Part shown: piece after piece, positions 54,954-63,977 of the stretch | Layout of the letters: every line of letters begins with the position of its first letter | Position numbering within the stretch: the first letter of the stretch is position 1 | Source: Gammaproteobacteria bacterium | GTDB lineage: Bacteria; Pseudomonadota; Gammaproteobacteria; Steroidobacterales; Rariloculaceae | Assembly (NCBI GenBank): GCA_022819855.1 | Contig: JAJEGN010000008.1 | Location: 183,948-247,947 of the forward strand | DNA: 64,000 nucleotides | Direction of reading: 5' to 3' | Position numbers and translations under genes: made by a program | Notes under the pieces: generated by a model | What the model saw: only the letters and a program-made list of their open reading frames with translations | Told to the model about the DNA's origin: nothing | Database searches by the model: none

Positions 54954-55389
54954 GCAGTTTCGCCGCTTGATCTTCGAGCAGTCCCCCCTCGACCTCGACC
55001 GAGTGATTGAGGCGCTCGTCGCGAACCAGATCGAACACGGACCCGCAGGCGCCCGTTCGGGGATCCGCGGCAGCGAAGACGATCCGCGCGACCCGCGCGT
55101 GCACGAGCGCACTCGCGCACATCGGACACGGTTCGAGCGTCACGTAGAGCGTCGTCCCCGTGAGCCTGTAGTTGCCGAGCGCCTTGCCCGCGGCGCGCAG
55201 TACACGGACTTCCGCATGGGCTGTCGGGTCGTGCCGGCGGATCGCGGCGTTGCCGGCCGCGGCCAGCACGGTCCCGTCAACCGCGACCAGCACAGCGCCG
55301 ACAGGCACTTCCCCGCGGCTGCCCGCGGCCTTCGCGCGGCGCAGGGCACGGCGCATGAATTCGACGTCGGCGGAGCCGGACCCGCTCAT
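54925..55389 (-). CDS. tadA: tRNA-specific adenosine deaminase
   Basis: A 154-residue zinc deaminase that edits A34 to inosine in tRNA-Arg(ACG). Catalytic motifs are HAE ([13 protein letters not shown]) and PCPMC ([15 protein letters not shown]). The ATG at 55389 overlaps the guaA stop as ATGA; a GTG six bases upstream is an alternative. This guaB-guaA-tadA order with convergent mltF is conserved in Pseudomonas-like Gammaproteobacteria. Confidence 0.94.
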   Translation of the reverse strand: MSGSGSADVEFMRRALRRAKAAGSRGEVPVGAVLVAVDGTVLAAAGNAAIRRHDPTAHAEVRVLRAAGKALGNYRLTGTTLYVTLEPCPMCASALVHARVARIVFAAADPRTGACGSVFDLVRDERLNHSVEVEGGLLEDQAAKLLRDFFVARR

Positions 55390-56966
55390 TCCCACTCGAT
55401 CGTGGCCGGCGGTTTTCCGGATATGTCGTAGGTCACGCGCGAGATGCCGGGAATCTCGTTGATGATTCGCCGCGACACGTGATCGAGAAAATCGTACGGC
55501 AGGCGCGCCCAGGCCGCCGTCATGAAATCGACAGTCTCGACGGCTCGCAGGGCGATGACATAGTCGTAACGCCGGCCGTCGCCCATGACCCCGACCGACT
55601 TGACCGGCATGAACACCGCGAAGGCCTGGCTCACCTTGTCGTAGAGCCCCTGCGAGCGCAGTTCTCCGACGTAGATGTCATCCGCGCGCCGCAACAGGTC
55701 GGCGAACTCCTTGCGCACGGGACCGAGAATGCGCACGCCGAGTCCGGGTCCAGGGAAGGGATGACGCTGTACCAGAGACCTCGGCAGACCGAGCTCGATC
55801 CCGATCCTGCGCACTTCGTCCTTGAATAGATCCCGCAACGGCTCGATGAGCTTGAGCTTCATGCGCTCCGGCAGCCCGCCGACGTTGTGATGGGACTTGA
55901 TCAGATGGGCCTTGCCGGTGGCGGCGCCCGCCGACTCGATGACGTCGGGATAGATCGTGCCCTGCGCGAGCCAGCGCACGTTCGGCAGGCGACCGGCCTC
56001 CTCCTCGAAGACTTCGATGAATACGCGCCCGATGATCTTGCGCTTCTCCTCGGGATCGGCGACGCCATCGAGAGCCTGCAGGAACCTCTCCTCGGCGTCG
56101 GCCCGGATCACGCGCACGCCGAGGTGCTCGGCGAAGACCTCCATGACCTGGTCGGCCTCGTTGAGGCGCAGCAGCCCGTTGTCGACGAGCACGCACGTGA
56201 GCTGATCGCCGATCGCCGCGTGAAGCAGGGCCGCGACGACCGATGAATCCACGCCGCCCGAGAGTCCGAGCAGCACGTTGTCGCTGCCTACGGCCTCGCG
56301 GATCCGCTCCACATGCTCCGCAACGATGTTCGCGGGCTCCCAGTCGCCGGGACATGCGCAGACCTTGCGAACGAACCGCTCGATGATCGCAAACCCGTGC
56401 TCGGTGTGGGTGACTTCGGGGTGAAACTGCAGACCGTAGACGCCGCGCTCCTCGTTCGCGATGCCCGCGAGCGGCGCGTTCCTCGAGGCGGCTATGACCG
56501 TGAAATCCGGCGGCAGGCGCTCGACCCGATCGCCGTGGCTCATCCACACCTTGAGCTCCCGATCGGCCGGAACGAGACCGGAAAGCAGGGCGTCGTCCCC
56601 CGTCAGTTCGACCTCGGCGTAGCCGAACTCGCGATGGTCGGCGCCCCGGACCTCGCCGCCGAATCTCGCCGCGAGCGCCTGCATGCCGTAGCAGATCCCG
56701 AGGATCGGAACGTCGGCGGCGAAAACGGCGTCATCGACCTCGGGGGAGCCCTCGGCGCCGACGGATTCCGGACCGCCGGACAGGATCACGCCGGACGGGT
56801 CGAACGCTTCAATCGATGCGCTCGTGGCGTCGAACGGCAGGATCTCGCTGTAAACGCCCGCCTCGCGCACGCGGCGCGCGATCAGTTGCGTGTATTGGCC
56901 GCCGAAATCGACGATGAGGATGCGCGAGCTGTCCGGCGCGCGCACCACGGAGGCTTCGGAGGTCAC
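55386..56966 (-). CDS. guaA: GMP synthase (glutamine-hydrolysing)
   Basis: A 526-residue enzyme converting XMP to GMP. The class I amidotransferase domain (about 10-200) has the nucleophile in GICYGMQ and the His/Glu pair in [11 protein letters not shown]. The ATP-PPase domain has PP-loop [16 protein letters not shown] near 235. The dimerisation C terminus ends TIEWE. Length is normal. It begins 3 bp after guaB and is in the same operon. Confidence 0.98.
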   Translation of the reverse strand: MTSEASVVRAPDSSRILIVDFGGQYTQLIARRVREAGVYSEILPFDATSASIEAFDPSGVILSGGPESVGAEGSPEVDDAVFAADVPILGICYGMQALAARFGGEVRGADHREFGYAEVELTGDDALLSGLVPADRELKVWMSHGDRVERLPPDFTVIAASRNAPLAGIANEERGVYGLQFHPEVTHTEHGFAIIERFVRKVCACPGDWEPANIVAEHVERIREAVGSDNVLLGLSGGVDSSVVAALLHAAIGDQLTCVLVDNGLLRLNEADQVMEVFAEHLGVRVIRADAEERFLQALDGVADPEEKRKIIGRVFIEVFEEEAGRLPNVRWLAQGTIYPDVIESAGAATGKAHLIKSHHNVGGLPERMKLKLIEPLRDLFKDEVRRIGIELGLPRSLVQRHPFPGPGLGVRILGPVRKEFADLLRRADDIYVGELRSQGLYDKVSQAFAVFMPVKSVGVMGDGRRYDYVIALRAVETVDFMTAAWARLPYDFLDHVSRRIINEIPGISRVTYDISGKPPATIEWE

Positions 56967-56969
56967 AGC

Positions 56970-58436
56970 TCACTCCGTCCGGTAGTTCGGCGGTTCCTTC
57001 GTGATCGAGACATCGTGCACATGACTCTCGCGCCGGCCCGCGCCCGTGATCCGGACGAAGTTCGGCCGTTCGCGCATCTCGGTGATGTTGCTGCAGCCCG
57101 TATAACCCATCGCGGCGCGCACTCCGCCGACGAGCTGATGGACGATCGCGACGAGACTGCCCTTGTACGGCACGCGGCCCTCGATGCCCTCCGGCACGAG
57201 CTTCTCGAGCTCCTCGCTCGCATCCTGAAAATACCGTTCCGCCGAGCCTTCGGGGGCGCCCATCGCGCCGAGCGAACCCATGCCGCGGTACGACTTGTAT
57301 GAGCGGCCCTGGTAGAGCTCGACCTCGCCCGGCGATTCCTCCGTTCCGGCGAAGAGGCTCCCGATCATCGTCGAGTGCGCGCCTGCCGCGATCGCCTTGG
57401 CGATGTCGCCGGAGTGGCGGATGCCGCCGTCGGAGATCACCGGAACGTCGGTCCCGGCGAGCGCGCCGGAGACTTCGGCGACTGCCGTGATCTGCGGCAC
57501 GCCGACGCCGGCGACGATCCGCGTCGTGCAGATCGAGCCCGGACCGACGCCGACCTTGACCGCATCGACGCCCGCCTCGACGAGCGCCTCGGCGGCCTCC
57601 GCAGTCACGATGTTGCCGGCGATGAGTTCGAGATCCGGATGCGTGCGCTTGATGTCGGCGACACGTTCGAGCACACCGCGCGAGTGGCCATGGGCCGTGT
57701 CCACGATGACGACATCGGCGCCCGCCTCGACGAGCAGCGCGACGCGCTCCGACGTATCGATGCCGGTGCCGACGGCCGCGCCGACCCGGAGCGCGCCGAG
57801 CGCGTCCTTGCAGGCATTCGGGTAGTCGGTCGCCTTCTGGAAGTCCTTCGCCGTGATCATGCCGCGCAACTCGAAGTTGTCGTCGACCACGAGGACCTTC
57901 TCGATGCGGTGACGGTGCAGCAGCGTCAGGACCTCGTCCTTGCCGGCGCCCTCGCGCACCGTCACGAGGCGCTCCTTGGGCGTCATGACGGTCGACACCG
58001 GCGCCTCGAACTGTGTTTCGAATCGAATATCGCGATGGGTCACAATCCCGACGAGCTCCTCGCCCTCGACGACGGGCACGCCGGAGATATTGTTTGCCTG
58101 CGTGAGCTCGATGACTTCGCGGATCGTCGCTGCGGGATGGATCGTGATCGGGTCGTTGATGATGCCGCTCTCGAATTTCTTGACGGCGCGCACCTGGCGG
58201 GCCTGCTCGCGCGGCGGCATGTTCTTGTGAATGATGCCGATGCCGCCCTCCTGGGCGAGCGCGATCGCGAGCTTGGCTTCGGTGACGGTGTCCATCGCCG
58301 CGGCGACGATGGGTATGTTGAGTTCGAGCGAGCGGCTCAGGCGTGTTCGCAGTTCGACTTCGCGCGGCAGGATCTCGGACAGGGCGGGTTGCAGGAGGAC
58401 ATCGTCGAAAGTGAGTGCCTCATGAATGACCCGCAT
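56970..58436 (-). CDS. guaB: Inosine-5'-monophosphate dehydrogenase
   Basis: A 488-residue enzyme oxidising IMP to XMP with NAD+. The start is ATG 58436, which gives [20 protein letters not shown] at once and has a GGAGA ribosome site; in-frame residues upstream are not homologous. Catalytic Cys is in [18 protein letters not shown] domains occupy about 95-205. The flap has [13 protein letters not shown]. It heads the guaB-guaA-tadA operon. Confidence 0.98.
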   Translation of the reverse strand: MRVIHEALTFDDVLLQPALSEILPREVELRTRLSRSLELNIPIVAAAMDTVTEAKLAIALAQEGGIGIIHKNMPPREQARQVRAVKKFESGIINDPITIHPAATIREVIELTQANNISGVPVVEGEELVGIVTHRDIRFETQFEAPVSTVMTPKERLVTVREGAGKDEVLTLLHRHRIEKVLVVDDNFELRGMITAKDFQKATDYPNACKDALGALRVGAAVGTGIDTSERVALLVEAGADVVIVDTAHGHSRGVLERVADIKRTHPDLELIAGNIVTAEAAEALVEAGVDAVKVGVGPGSICTTRIVAGVGVPQITAVAEVSGALAGTDVPVISDGGIRHSGDIAKAIAAGAHSTMIGSLFAGTEESPGEVELYQGRSYKSYRGMGSLGAMGAPEGSAERYFQDASEELEKLVPEGIEGRVPYKGSLVAIVHQLVGGVRAAMGYTGCSNITEMRERPNFVRITGAGRRESHVHDVSITKEPPNYRTE

Positions 58437-58523
58437 TGAGTTCTCCGGCCCGAGGTACGTGAAGCGCGCAAGTTTAATCGGCCTGACGAGTCCGGTAAAT
58501 GGCCGGCTTGGTCGCGGTGTTGC

Positions 58524-58633
58524 GGGGAGTCGCACTACGGGCCGCTTGAAACACGCCGTGAATCCATCCCTGGAGGCTCCGCGCGCGCGTCCCTGCGCGC
58601 GAGGGTTTCAAGCGGCCCGTAGTACGCCTCCCC
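58524..58633. repeat. REP-like palindromic element, copy 1
   Basis: Two 29-nt arms (58524-58552 and 58605-58633) are inverted with only two mismatches. They enclose a 52-nt loop that contains GCTCCGCGCGCGCGTCCCTG. The arm core is ACTACGGGCCGCTTGAAAC. The element lies in the 313-bp gene-free stretch between the guaB start and the AKR-fold gene. The same unit recurs at 61140-61249. Confidence 0.9.
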
Positions 58634-58749
58634 TGGGCTCGTCGCGGCGTGTCGGGGAGTTGCGTTTGCGGCAGGTTGGGAGCGTCAATCCACAGAGGGG
58701 CAGGAGACAGCCGCGTCAGGCGGCTGTTCGCGAAGGCGCCGGCCTGCGT

Positions 58750-59670
58750 TCAGATGCTGTCGATGAACTGCCTCATGCGCTCGCGCGCCTGGGCGTCCGG
58801 CACCGGGCCGAAGGCGGTCGACGCGTTCTCGGCCATGTGGACCGGATTGCTCGTCTCGGTCAGCACGCAGGTGATCATCGGATTGGCCAGGATGTACTTG
58901 AGCGAGAACTGCGCCCAGCTATGGCAGTCGAATGCGGCGGTCCACTCGGGCAGAGCCTCGCCTTCGAGCCGCCTGAAGTACGCGCCGTTCATGAACGGCC
59001 GGTTGATGATCACGGCGATTCCGCGATCCCGGGCCATCGGCAGCAGGCGCTCCTCCGCGAGCCGCTCGGTGATCGAGTAGTTGACCTGGATGAAGTCCGG
59101 CGTCTCGCGGCCGAGGAACTCCTCGAGCTGCTCATAGAGGCCGAACTGCGACACCGTGACGCCGATGTATCTCGTGGCGCCCTCCTCCTTCCAGGCCCTG
59201 AGCGACGGCCAGTGCGTGTCGAGGTCGGTCAGGCTGAAGATCTGCGTGAGATCGAGCGTTTCGCGCTGATACAGTTGCTGCGTCTGGCGGAACTGCGCGA
59301 TGCCGACTTCCCGGCCGACCTGGTCGATCTTGGTCGTCACGAACAGGTTCTCGCGCAGATCAGGTTCGCTGATCACGTTTCCGAATGCCGCGTCGTTATC
59401 GGGATTCCGGGGCCAGGTGTCCACGACGCGTCCGCCGTGTTCGACGAGCGTACGGAGCACGCCTGCGAGCGGCTCGGAGCCCTCGGTCGCGACTTCCTGG
59501 ACGACCTTGCTCGACCCGAGCCCGACGACGGGCAGACGTTCGCCGGTCGAGGGGATGACCCGAGTGGGCATGTTTTCCTGGGCAAGCGAGCGCGCGGCGC
59601 CGAAGCCCGAGACGCCAAGGGCGGAAAGCATGGCGACGAATTCGCGCCGCGATGTCGTGTTGTGGTGCAT
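58750..59670 (-). CDS. Tat-exported aldo/keto-reductase-fold protein with degraded catalytic tetrad
   Basis: A 306-residue AKR-superfamily barrel with a Tat signal (TSRREFVAMLSALGVSGFG). Barrel motifs include TGERLPVVGLGSSKV, LRAWKEEGATRYIGVT and PDFIQVNYSITER. In the usual AKR tetrad the Tyr region is replaced by AAFGNVI (Phe at the Tyr position) and the His region reads LTQIFSLTD, with Phe where the His is expected. The Asp and Lys (LFVTTKI) remain. Loss of Tyr and His suggests it is not a normal NADPH carbonyl reductase. It lies in the accessory segment between guaB and xseA. Confidence 0.82.
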   Translation of the reverse strand: MHHNTTSRREFVAMLSALGVSGFGAARSLAQENMPTRVIPSTGERLPVVGLGSSKVVQEVATEGSEPLAGVLRTLVEHGGRVVDTWPRNPDNDAAFGNVISEPDLRENLFVTTKIDQVGREVGIAQFRQTQQLYQRETLDLTQIFSLTDLDTHWPSLRAWKEEGATRYIGVTVSQFGLYEQLEEFLGRETPDFIQVNYSITERLAEERLLPMARDRGIAVIINRPFMNGAYFRRLEGEALPEWTAAFDCHSWAQFSLKYILANPMITCVLTETSNPVHMAENASTAFGPVPDAQARERMRQFIDSI

Positions 59671-59731
59671 TGCGTTTCCTCCGCGGAAGGAGAATTGCCG
59701 ATCCGGCTCAGGCTCGCCGCCCTGCAGCGGC

Positions 59732-60934
59732 TCAGCCGATCATAACGGTACGCGGGAACTGCGCGTTGTTCTCCCAGCGTGTCGGCTTCTCAGGGATCTG
59801 ATCGGCAGTCGGCTGGACCTGACCGTTGACGTCGGTCACGCGCGAGACGATCGTGTGTTCACCGGGCGAGGCGTCGTTCCAGCGAAGCCTGAAGAGCTTC
59901 CACGAGTACTGGCTGGACTCGGGGTCGACCTCGGCTTCCTGCCAGGCACCGTCGTCGATCATGACCTCGATGGACCTGAGCGGCGTGCCGTCGTTCAGCA
60001 CGAAGCCCATGATCGTGTGCCCGCCCTCATCGCGCGTGACGCGAATGATCGAGGACTTGAGCCTGATCCTCGTGACGGAGCGCTCTTCCCAGCGCTCGAC
60101 GCCGCCGACGTCGCGCCGGGCCAAAGTGACATAGTCGCGCGCCATGAACCGCCCCATGTAGCGGCGGTCCTGCACATGAATGTGATCGAGCCACTTGACG
60201 TTGGAGACGCCGTACCAGCCCGGCACGATGAGCCTGAGCGGCGCGCCATGGTAGAGCGGCAGCGGCTCGCCGTTCATCTCGTAGGCCAGCATGACTTCGG
60301 GGCTCATCGCGTCGGTGAAGTGGAGGCTTCGGCCGAAGGCCTGTTCGACCTCCATCTCGCGGATCGTTTCCATGCCCGTATCGGCGCCGTAGAAGACGAT
60401 CTCGATGCCGCCGCCCTGCAGACCCGCATCCGTCAGCAGGTCGCTGAGGCTGATTCCGCCCCAGCGGGCGTTGCCGATCAGGCCGTGGTATATGCCGGCC
60501 CGGTTGCCGCCGCACTCGAAACCGGCGTCGAGCTCGACCTTCGGGCGCGCCATGATGTCGGCGAGACCGAGTTCCATGGGGCTGTCGACCATGCCGGTGA
60601 TCCGCAGGCGGTAGTCGTCCGCGGAAAGATCGGGCTGGTTGTAGTGCTGGACGATGTAGAAATCGTCGTTCGGCGTATAGAACGAATCGATGTTGCGCGT
60701 ATCCTGGAAATGGATGCCGCCGGGTACGACCGGAGGCGCCATGAAGCCCTCCGGCACGTCGGTGAACGGCACGAGTTCCTCGCCCTGGGCCAACGCCAGC
60801 TTCGACCAGAACGGCATGCCGGCCGTGGCCGCGAATCCGCCGAGGGCCACGCCGCTCTTGAGGACCGTACGTCTCGATTGTTCGTGTTCTTCGGTGGTTG
60901 CGGCTGACACCGTCGTCGGTGTTGCTTCGGACAT
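59732..60934 (-). CDS. Tat-exported sulfite-oxidase-family molybdoenzyme (SorA-like)
   Basis: A 400-residue periplasmic Mo-cofactor enzyme. A twin-arginine signal (QSRRTVLKSGVALGGF) starts the protein. The Mo-ligating Cys is Cys141 in GFECGGNRAG. The C-terminal dimerisation domain has VTRIRLKSSIIRV and GEHTIVSRVTDVNG. The domain order matches sulfite oxidase, with no haem domain, as in SorA. Electrons would pass to a c-type cytochrome, and one is encoded upstream at 61308 on the same strand. Sulfite oxidation is likely but other substrates are known in the family. Confidence 0.9.
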   Translation of the reverse strand: MSEATPTTVSAATTEEHEQSRRTVLKSGVALGGFAATAGMPFWSKLALAQGEELVPFTDVPEGFMAPPVVPGGIHFQDTRNIDSFYTPNDDFYIVQHYNQPDLSADDYRLRITGMVDSPMELGLADIMARPKVELDAGFECGGNRAGIYHGLIGNARWGGISLSDLLTDAGLQGGGIEIVFYGADTGMETIREMEVEQAFGRSLHFTDAMSPEVMLAYEMNGEPLPLYHGAPLRLIVPGWYGVSNVKWLDHIHVQDRRYMGRFMARDYVTLARRDVGGVERWEERSVTRIRLKSSIIRVTRDEGGHTIMGFVLNDGTPLRSIEVMIDDGAWQEAEVDPESSQYSWKLFRLRWNDASPGEHTIVSRVTDVNGQVQPTADQIPEKPTRWENNAQFPRTVMIG

Positions 60935-61056
60935 TGATTCTTTCCCCGCCTCATTATTGCCTCGGTCGATTATTCAAGAGCGGTCATGGTCAGTCAATCG
61001 CGGCCGACAGCCACGCACACCCGGTGGAACTCGCGCATATGTCACCGAAGGCATGC

Positions 61057-61112
61057 GGGAAGCGCACCATGGGCCGCTTGAAACACGCCGTAAGTGCATC
61101 GATGCAGGCTCG
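61057..61112. repeat. REP-like element, half copy
   Basis: One arm of the palindrome family recurs here (GCGCACCATGGGCCGCTTGA onwards) together with the following loop sequence, up to about 61112, where homology ends. There is no matching inverted arm on this side. It precedes the full copy at 61140 by less than 30 bp, so the two form a tandem direct repeat of the left arm. Confidence 0.78.
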
Positions 61113-61139
61113 GCCTGGGCGTTGTTGTCGCGATGTTGC

Positions 61140-61249
61140 GGGGAGGCGCACCACGGGCCGCTTGAAACACGCCGTGAATACATCCCTGTAGGCTCCGCGC
61201 GCGCATCCCTGCGCGCGAGGGTTTCAAGCGGCCCGTGGTGCACCTCCCC
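61140..61249. repeat. REP-like palindromic element, copy 2
   Basis: Two 29-nt arms (61140-61168 and 61221-61249) are inverted with one mismatch. The core is ACCACGGGCCGCTTGAAAC in place of ACTACGGG in copy 1, and the opposite arm changes to match (GTGGT in place of GTAGT). The loop is 52 nt and similar to copy 1. It lies between the sulfite oxidase and cytochrome c genes; 60935-61307 holds no gene. Confidence 0.9.
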
Positions 61250-61307
61250 TTGGCGTCGGAGCGGGCAGGCATTGTAAAGGGACGCGGCTACCCGGCAAGA
61301 CTGCCGG

Positions 61308-61646
61308 TTAGTATTCGAGGCTCGCGAGATACGCAGCGACGTCCTCAATGGCCTGCCGGTCGGGCAGAACCTGGGCCATCGGCGCCATCTGCAAACCGTA
61401 GATGTCGCCAGGATTGGTGCCGCGCACGCCGTCCTTGAAATTCTGTATCTGTCGGACCAGGTACCACTCTTCGCGCCCGGCCAGCGCCGGCCCGTTCATT
61501 TCCTGCATCCCCTCGCCGTTCTCCCCGTGACAGGTCGCGCAGACAGCATACCAGGCCCTGCCGCGCTCCGGATCGCCCTGGGCCGCTGCTATCCCCGCGA
61601 ACGCCGCCGCCAGAGCGGCCAGCGCCGGAATCAACGCCAGTTTCAT
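61308..61646 (-). CDS. Periplasmic c-type cytochrome
   Basis: A 112-residue monohaem cytochrome with a signal peptide (LIPALAALAAAFAGIAAAQ). The haem motif is Cys36-Ala-Thr-Cys39-His40, and the distal ligand is probably Met87 or Met90 (GLQMAPMAQV). It resembles class I cytochromes and could accept electrons from the sulfite-oxidase-like enzyme (SorB role). It starts 19 bp after the cyclase gene, so those two are likely co-transcribed. Confidence 0.93.
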   Translation of the reverse strand: MKLALIPALAALAAAFAGIAAAQGDPERGRAWYAVCATCHGENGEGMQEMNGPALAGREEWYLVRQIQNFKDGVRGTNPGDIYGLQMAPMAQVLPDRQAIEDVAAYLASLEY

Positions 61647-61665
61647 ACGTCGCGCCCCCCTCCGG

Positions 61666-62679
61666 TCAGAACGTCGCGAGCGGATTGATCGGCGAACCGG
61701 TCCCGCCGACGATCGGCAGGGGCGCAGCAGTCAGCAGGAACTCCCAGCGGCCGAGTTCGTCGGCCGTCTCCCCAAGCGCCTCGAGGTCGAGGTTGTCGAA
61801 CAGGCTCATCCCGAGATGAAGCAGCGCGAAGTCGTGGATTGCGCCGGGCAGGTTCGACGGCGACACGTAGTGCGGATGATCGCTGCCCATGATCGCGATG
61901 TCGCGTTCCTTGAGCCAGGGAATGACCGACGGATGCAACCCCGCCGAGCGTCCGCCCGGGCGGCGGCCGCGCAACCACGGCCCCTCGGCCGCCCGACGCG
62001 CCCAGACGCCCGTGCGCACGAACAGCGCATCGCCGGGACCGACACGAACGCCCGCGCGTTCCTCCCAGGCCTCGAGATCCTCGATATAGATCGGCGTACC
62101 GGGTTCGAGCCACGGCAATCCCTTGAGCCTCGGAATGTCGATGAGCACGCCGCGCGTGAAGACGCCGTTCTTGATATTGTGGATCGACTGCTTCGGATGG
62201 CCGTTTGCGAGGACTTCCTCGGGGTCCGGCTCGTAGCCGTTGTAGAACACCCCGTTGTCGTTGATGTGGCCGAGCGCATCGAGGTGGCTGTGCGCGATGC
62301 CGTGATAGCTGACGGCGAACCGGTCCGCGGCGATGCTCGTCATCTCGTGCTGCCATGGATTCGGGTTGTCGACGGCCATGACCGTATCGGCATCGGCGGC
62401 AAGCGACACCGATATCCCCGCGGTCACGAGCCTTGCCGCCTCGCGCCGCTTCTCGGGCGTGATCAGGTTCAGCGTCCCGATCTCGTCGTCGGCGCCCCAG
62501 CGCCCCCAGTTGGACAATTCCGTCTTCCAGCGCTCGAGGATCGCGGGGTCCAGATCGCGATCGATATCCGGCCGATCGGCCGGCGGCGCCTGCGGCAGCA
62601 CCGTCACGGGTAGCAGGGCGAGCGTCACCAGGATACTGGCGACCGCCGGAATCGTGGACTTCTCGCGAATCGCGTTCAT
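61666..62679 (-). CDS. Exported cyclase-family protein (kynurenine-formamidase-like)
   Basis: A 337-residue protein with a signal peptide (AVASILVTLALLPVTVLPQ). The cyclase/arylformamidase metal motif appears as GIAHSHLDALGHI near residue 135, the equivalent of HxGTHxDxxxH. Other family parts are GDALFVRTGVWARR and GSDHPHYVSPSNLPGAIHDF. These enzymes open or close cyclic amides or formamides. Periplasmic location is shared with its operon partner, the cytochrome. Substrate unknown. Confidence 0.9.
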   Translation of the reverse strand: MNAIREKSTIPAVASILVTLALLPVTVLPQAPPADRPDIDRDLDPAILERWKTELSNWGRWGADDEIGTLNLITPEKRREAARLVTAGISVSLAADADTVMAVDNPNPWQHEMTSIAADRFAVSYHGIAHSHLDALGHINDNGVFYNGYEPDPEEVLANGHPKQSIHNIKNGVFTRGVLIDIPRLKGLPWLEPGTPIYIEDLEAWEERAGVRVGPGDALFVRTGVWARRAAEGPWLRGRRPGGRSAGLHPSVIPWLKERDIAIMGSDHPHYVSPSNLPGAIHDFALLHLGMSLFDNLDLEALGETADELGRWEFLLTAAPLPIVGGTGSPINPLATF

Positions 62680-62720
62680 ATCGTTCCCCTGTCACTGTCG
62701 TTGCCGTCAACCCGCTACCT

Positions 62721-62726
62721 TATACT
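62721..62726 (+). promoter_or_regulatory. Candidate -10 hexamer placing xseA transcription at its start codon
   Basis: TATACT at 62721-62726 is one base off the sigma-70 -10 consensus. It ends six bases before the xseA ATG at 62733, so transcription would begin at or near the A of the start codon. No ribosome site precedes the ATG. A -35 could not be placed at the right distance. Confidence 0.35.
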
Positions 62727-62732
62727 GAATTC

Positions 62733-63977
62733 ATGACTTCCGGCGCTACGCTCGATCTGCAGTTCGAAGCCGAACGCAGGATCCTTTCGGTTTCGGACCT
62801 GAACCAGGAAGCCCGCCTGCTCGTGGAAGGAGGACTGGGCACCGTCTGGGTCGAAGGCGAGATATCTAACCTGGCGCGGCCGGCGTCGGGCCACATGTAC
62901 TGGACGCTCAAGGACGCTCGCGCGCAGGTGCGTTGCGCGATGTTCCGGCAAGCCGCGCGGCGCGTCGGTTTCCCGATCGACGACGGCCAACAGGTGCTCG
63001 TCAAGGCGCGGGCCAGCGTCTACGAGGCGCGCGGCGAGTTTCAGCTCATCGTCGACTATCTCGAGGAAGCGGGCGTTGGCATGCTGCGCCGGCGGTTCGA
63101 GGAACTCAAGCGCAAACTCGCCGCCGAAGGCCTGTTCGATGCCGAGCGCAAGCAGCCGCTGCCGCCGCTGCCGGCGCGGATCGGCGTCGTGACGTCCCCG
63201 ACGGGCGCCGCCATCCGCGACGTGCTCATCGCGCTCCGGCGCCGTTTTCCGGCCACGTCGGTGCTGATCTACCCGACGAGCGTGCAGGGAGACGGCGCCC
63301 CCGAGGAGATCGTCCGCGCGCTCCGGCTCGCCGACGAACGCGCCGACTGCGATGTCGTGATCGTCACCCGGGGCGGCGGCTCAATCGAGGACCTGTGGGC
63401 CTTCAACGAGGAGATCGTGGCGCGCGCGATCGCCGCTATGACGATCCCCGTCATCTCCGGCGTCGGCCACGAGACCGACTTCACGATCGCCGACTTCGTC
63501 GCCGACGTCCGTGCGCCGACGCCGTCGCAAGCCGCCGAACTCGCGGTTCCCGAGCAGACGGAGTTCGTCGCGCGCCTGAACCGTTACCTCGATCACCTGC
63601 GCCGGGCCGCGACGCGTGGCGTCGCCGACGAAACACGCAAGCTCGACGCCCTCGCGCACCGTCTCAACCGCGCCCACCCGGGCGTCGCGGTACGCGCAAG
63701 CCACCAGCGTCTCGACGAACTCGAGGCTCGACTCGGCCGCGCCGTCAAGACGCGAATCGAGCGCTTCGGCCACCGCCTGACACTCGCCGAACGCGCCCTG
63801 ACCTCACTAAGCCCGCTCGCAACCCTCGACCGCGGCTACGCCATCGTCTCGCGCCAGGACGACGGCTCCGTCGTCACCGACAGCGCAACGACCGGCCCCG
63901 GCACCACCATCGACGTCTCCCTCGCCCGCGGCCGACTCGCTGCAACCGTCAACCGCAGCGACCCACCCGGCAACTAA
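62733..63977 (+). CDS. xseA: Exodeoxyribonuclease VII large subunit
   Basis: A 414-residue ssDNA exonuclease subunit. The N-terminal OB-fold (about 20-100) has VEGEISNLARPASGHMYWTL. The catalytic domain has RIGVVTSPTGAAIRDVL, VIVTRGGGSIEDLWAFNEE and SGVGHETDFTIADFVADVRA. The C-terminal coiled coil is shorter than in E. coli (456 residues). It works with XseB, which is not in the window. The stop is TAA 63975-63977. It is divergent from the exported cyclase gene. Confidence 0.96.
   Translation: MTSGATLDLQFEAERRILSVSDLNQEARLLVEGGLGTVWVEGEISNLARPASGHMYWTLKDARAQVRCAMFRQAARRVGFPIDDGQQVLVKARASVYEARGEFQLIVDYLEEAGVGMLRRRFEELKRKLAAEGLFDAERKQPLPPLPARIGVVTSPTGAAIRDVLIALRRRFPATSVLIYPTSVQGDGAPEEIVRALRLADERADCDVVIVTRGGGSIEDLWAFNEEIVARAIAAMTIPVISGVGHETDFTIADFVADVRAPTPSQAAELAVPEQTEFVARLNRYLDHLRRAATRGVADETRKLDALAHRLNRAHPGVAVRASHQRLDELEARLGRAVKTRIERFGHRLTLAERALTSLSPLATLDRGYAIVSRQDDGSVVTDSATTGPGTTIDVSLARGRLAATVNRSDPPGN

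Noticed and set aside
58524..61249. Insertion-sequence terminal inverted repeats
   Set aside because: The arms face each other across a 52-nt loop with no room for a transposase, and each copy is self-contained; a REP-like element fits better.
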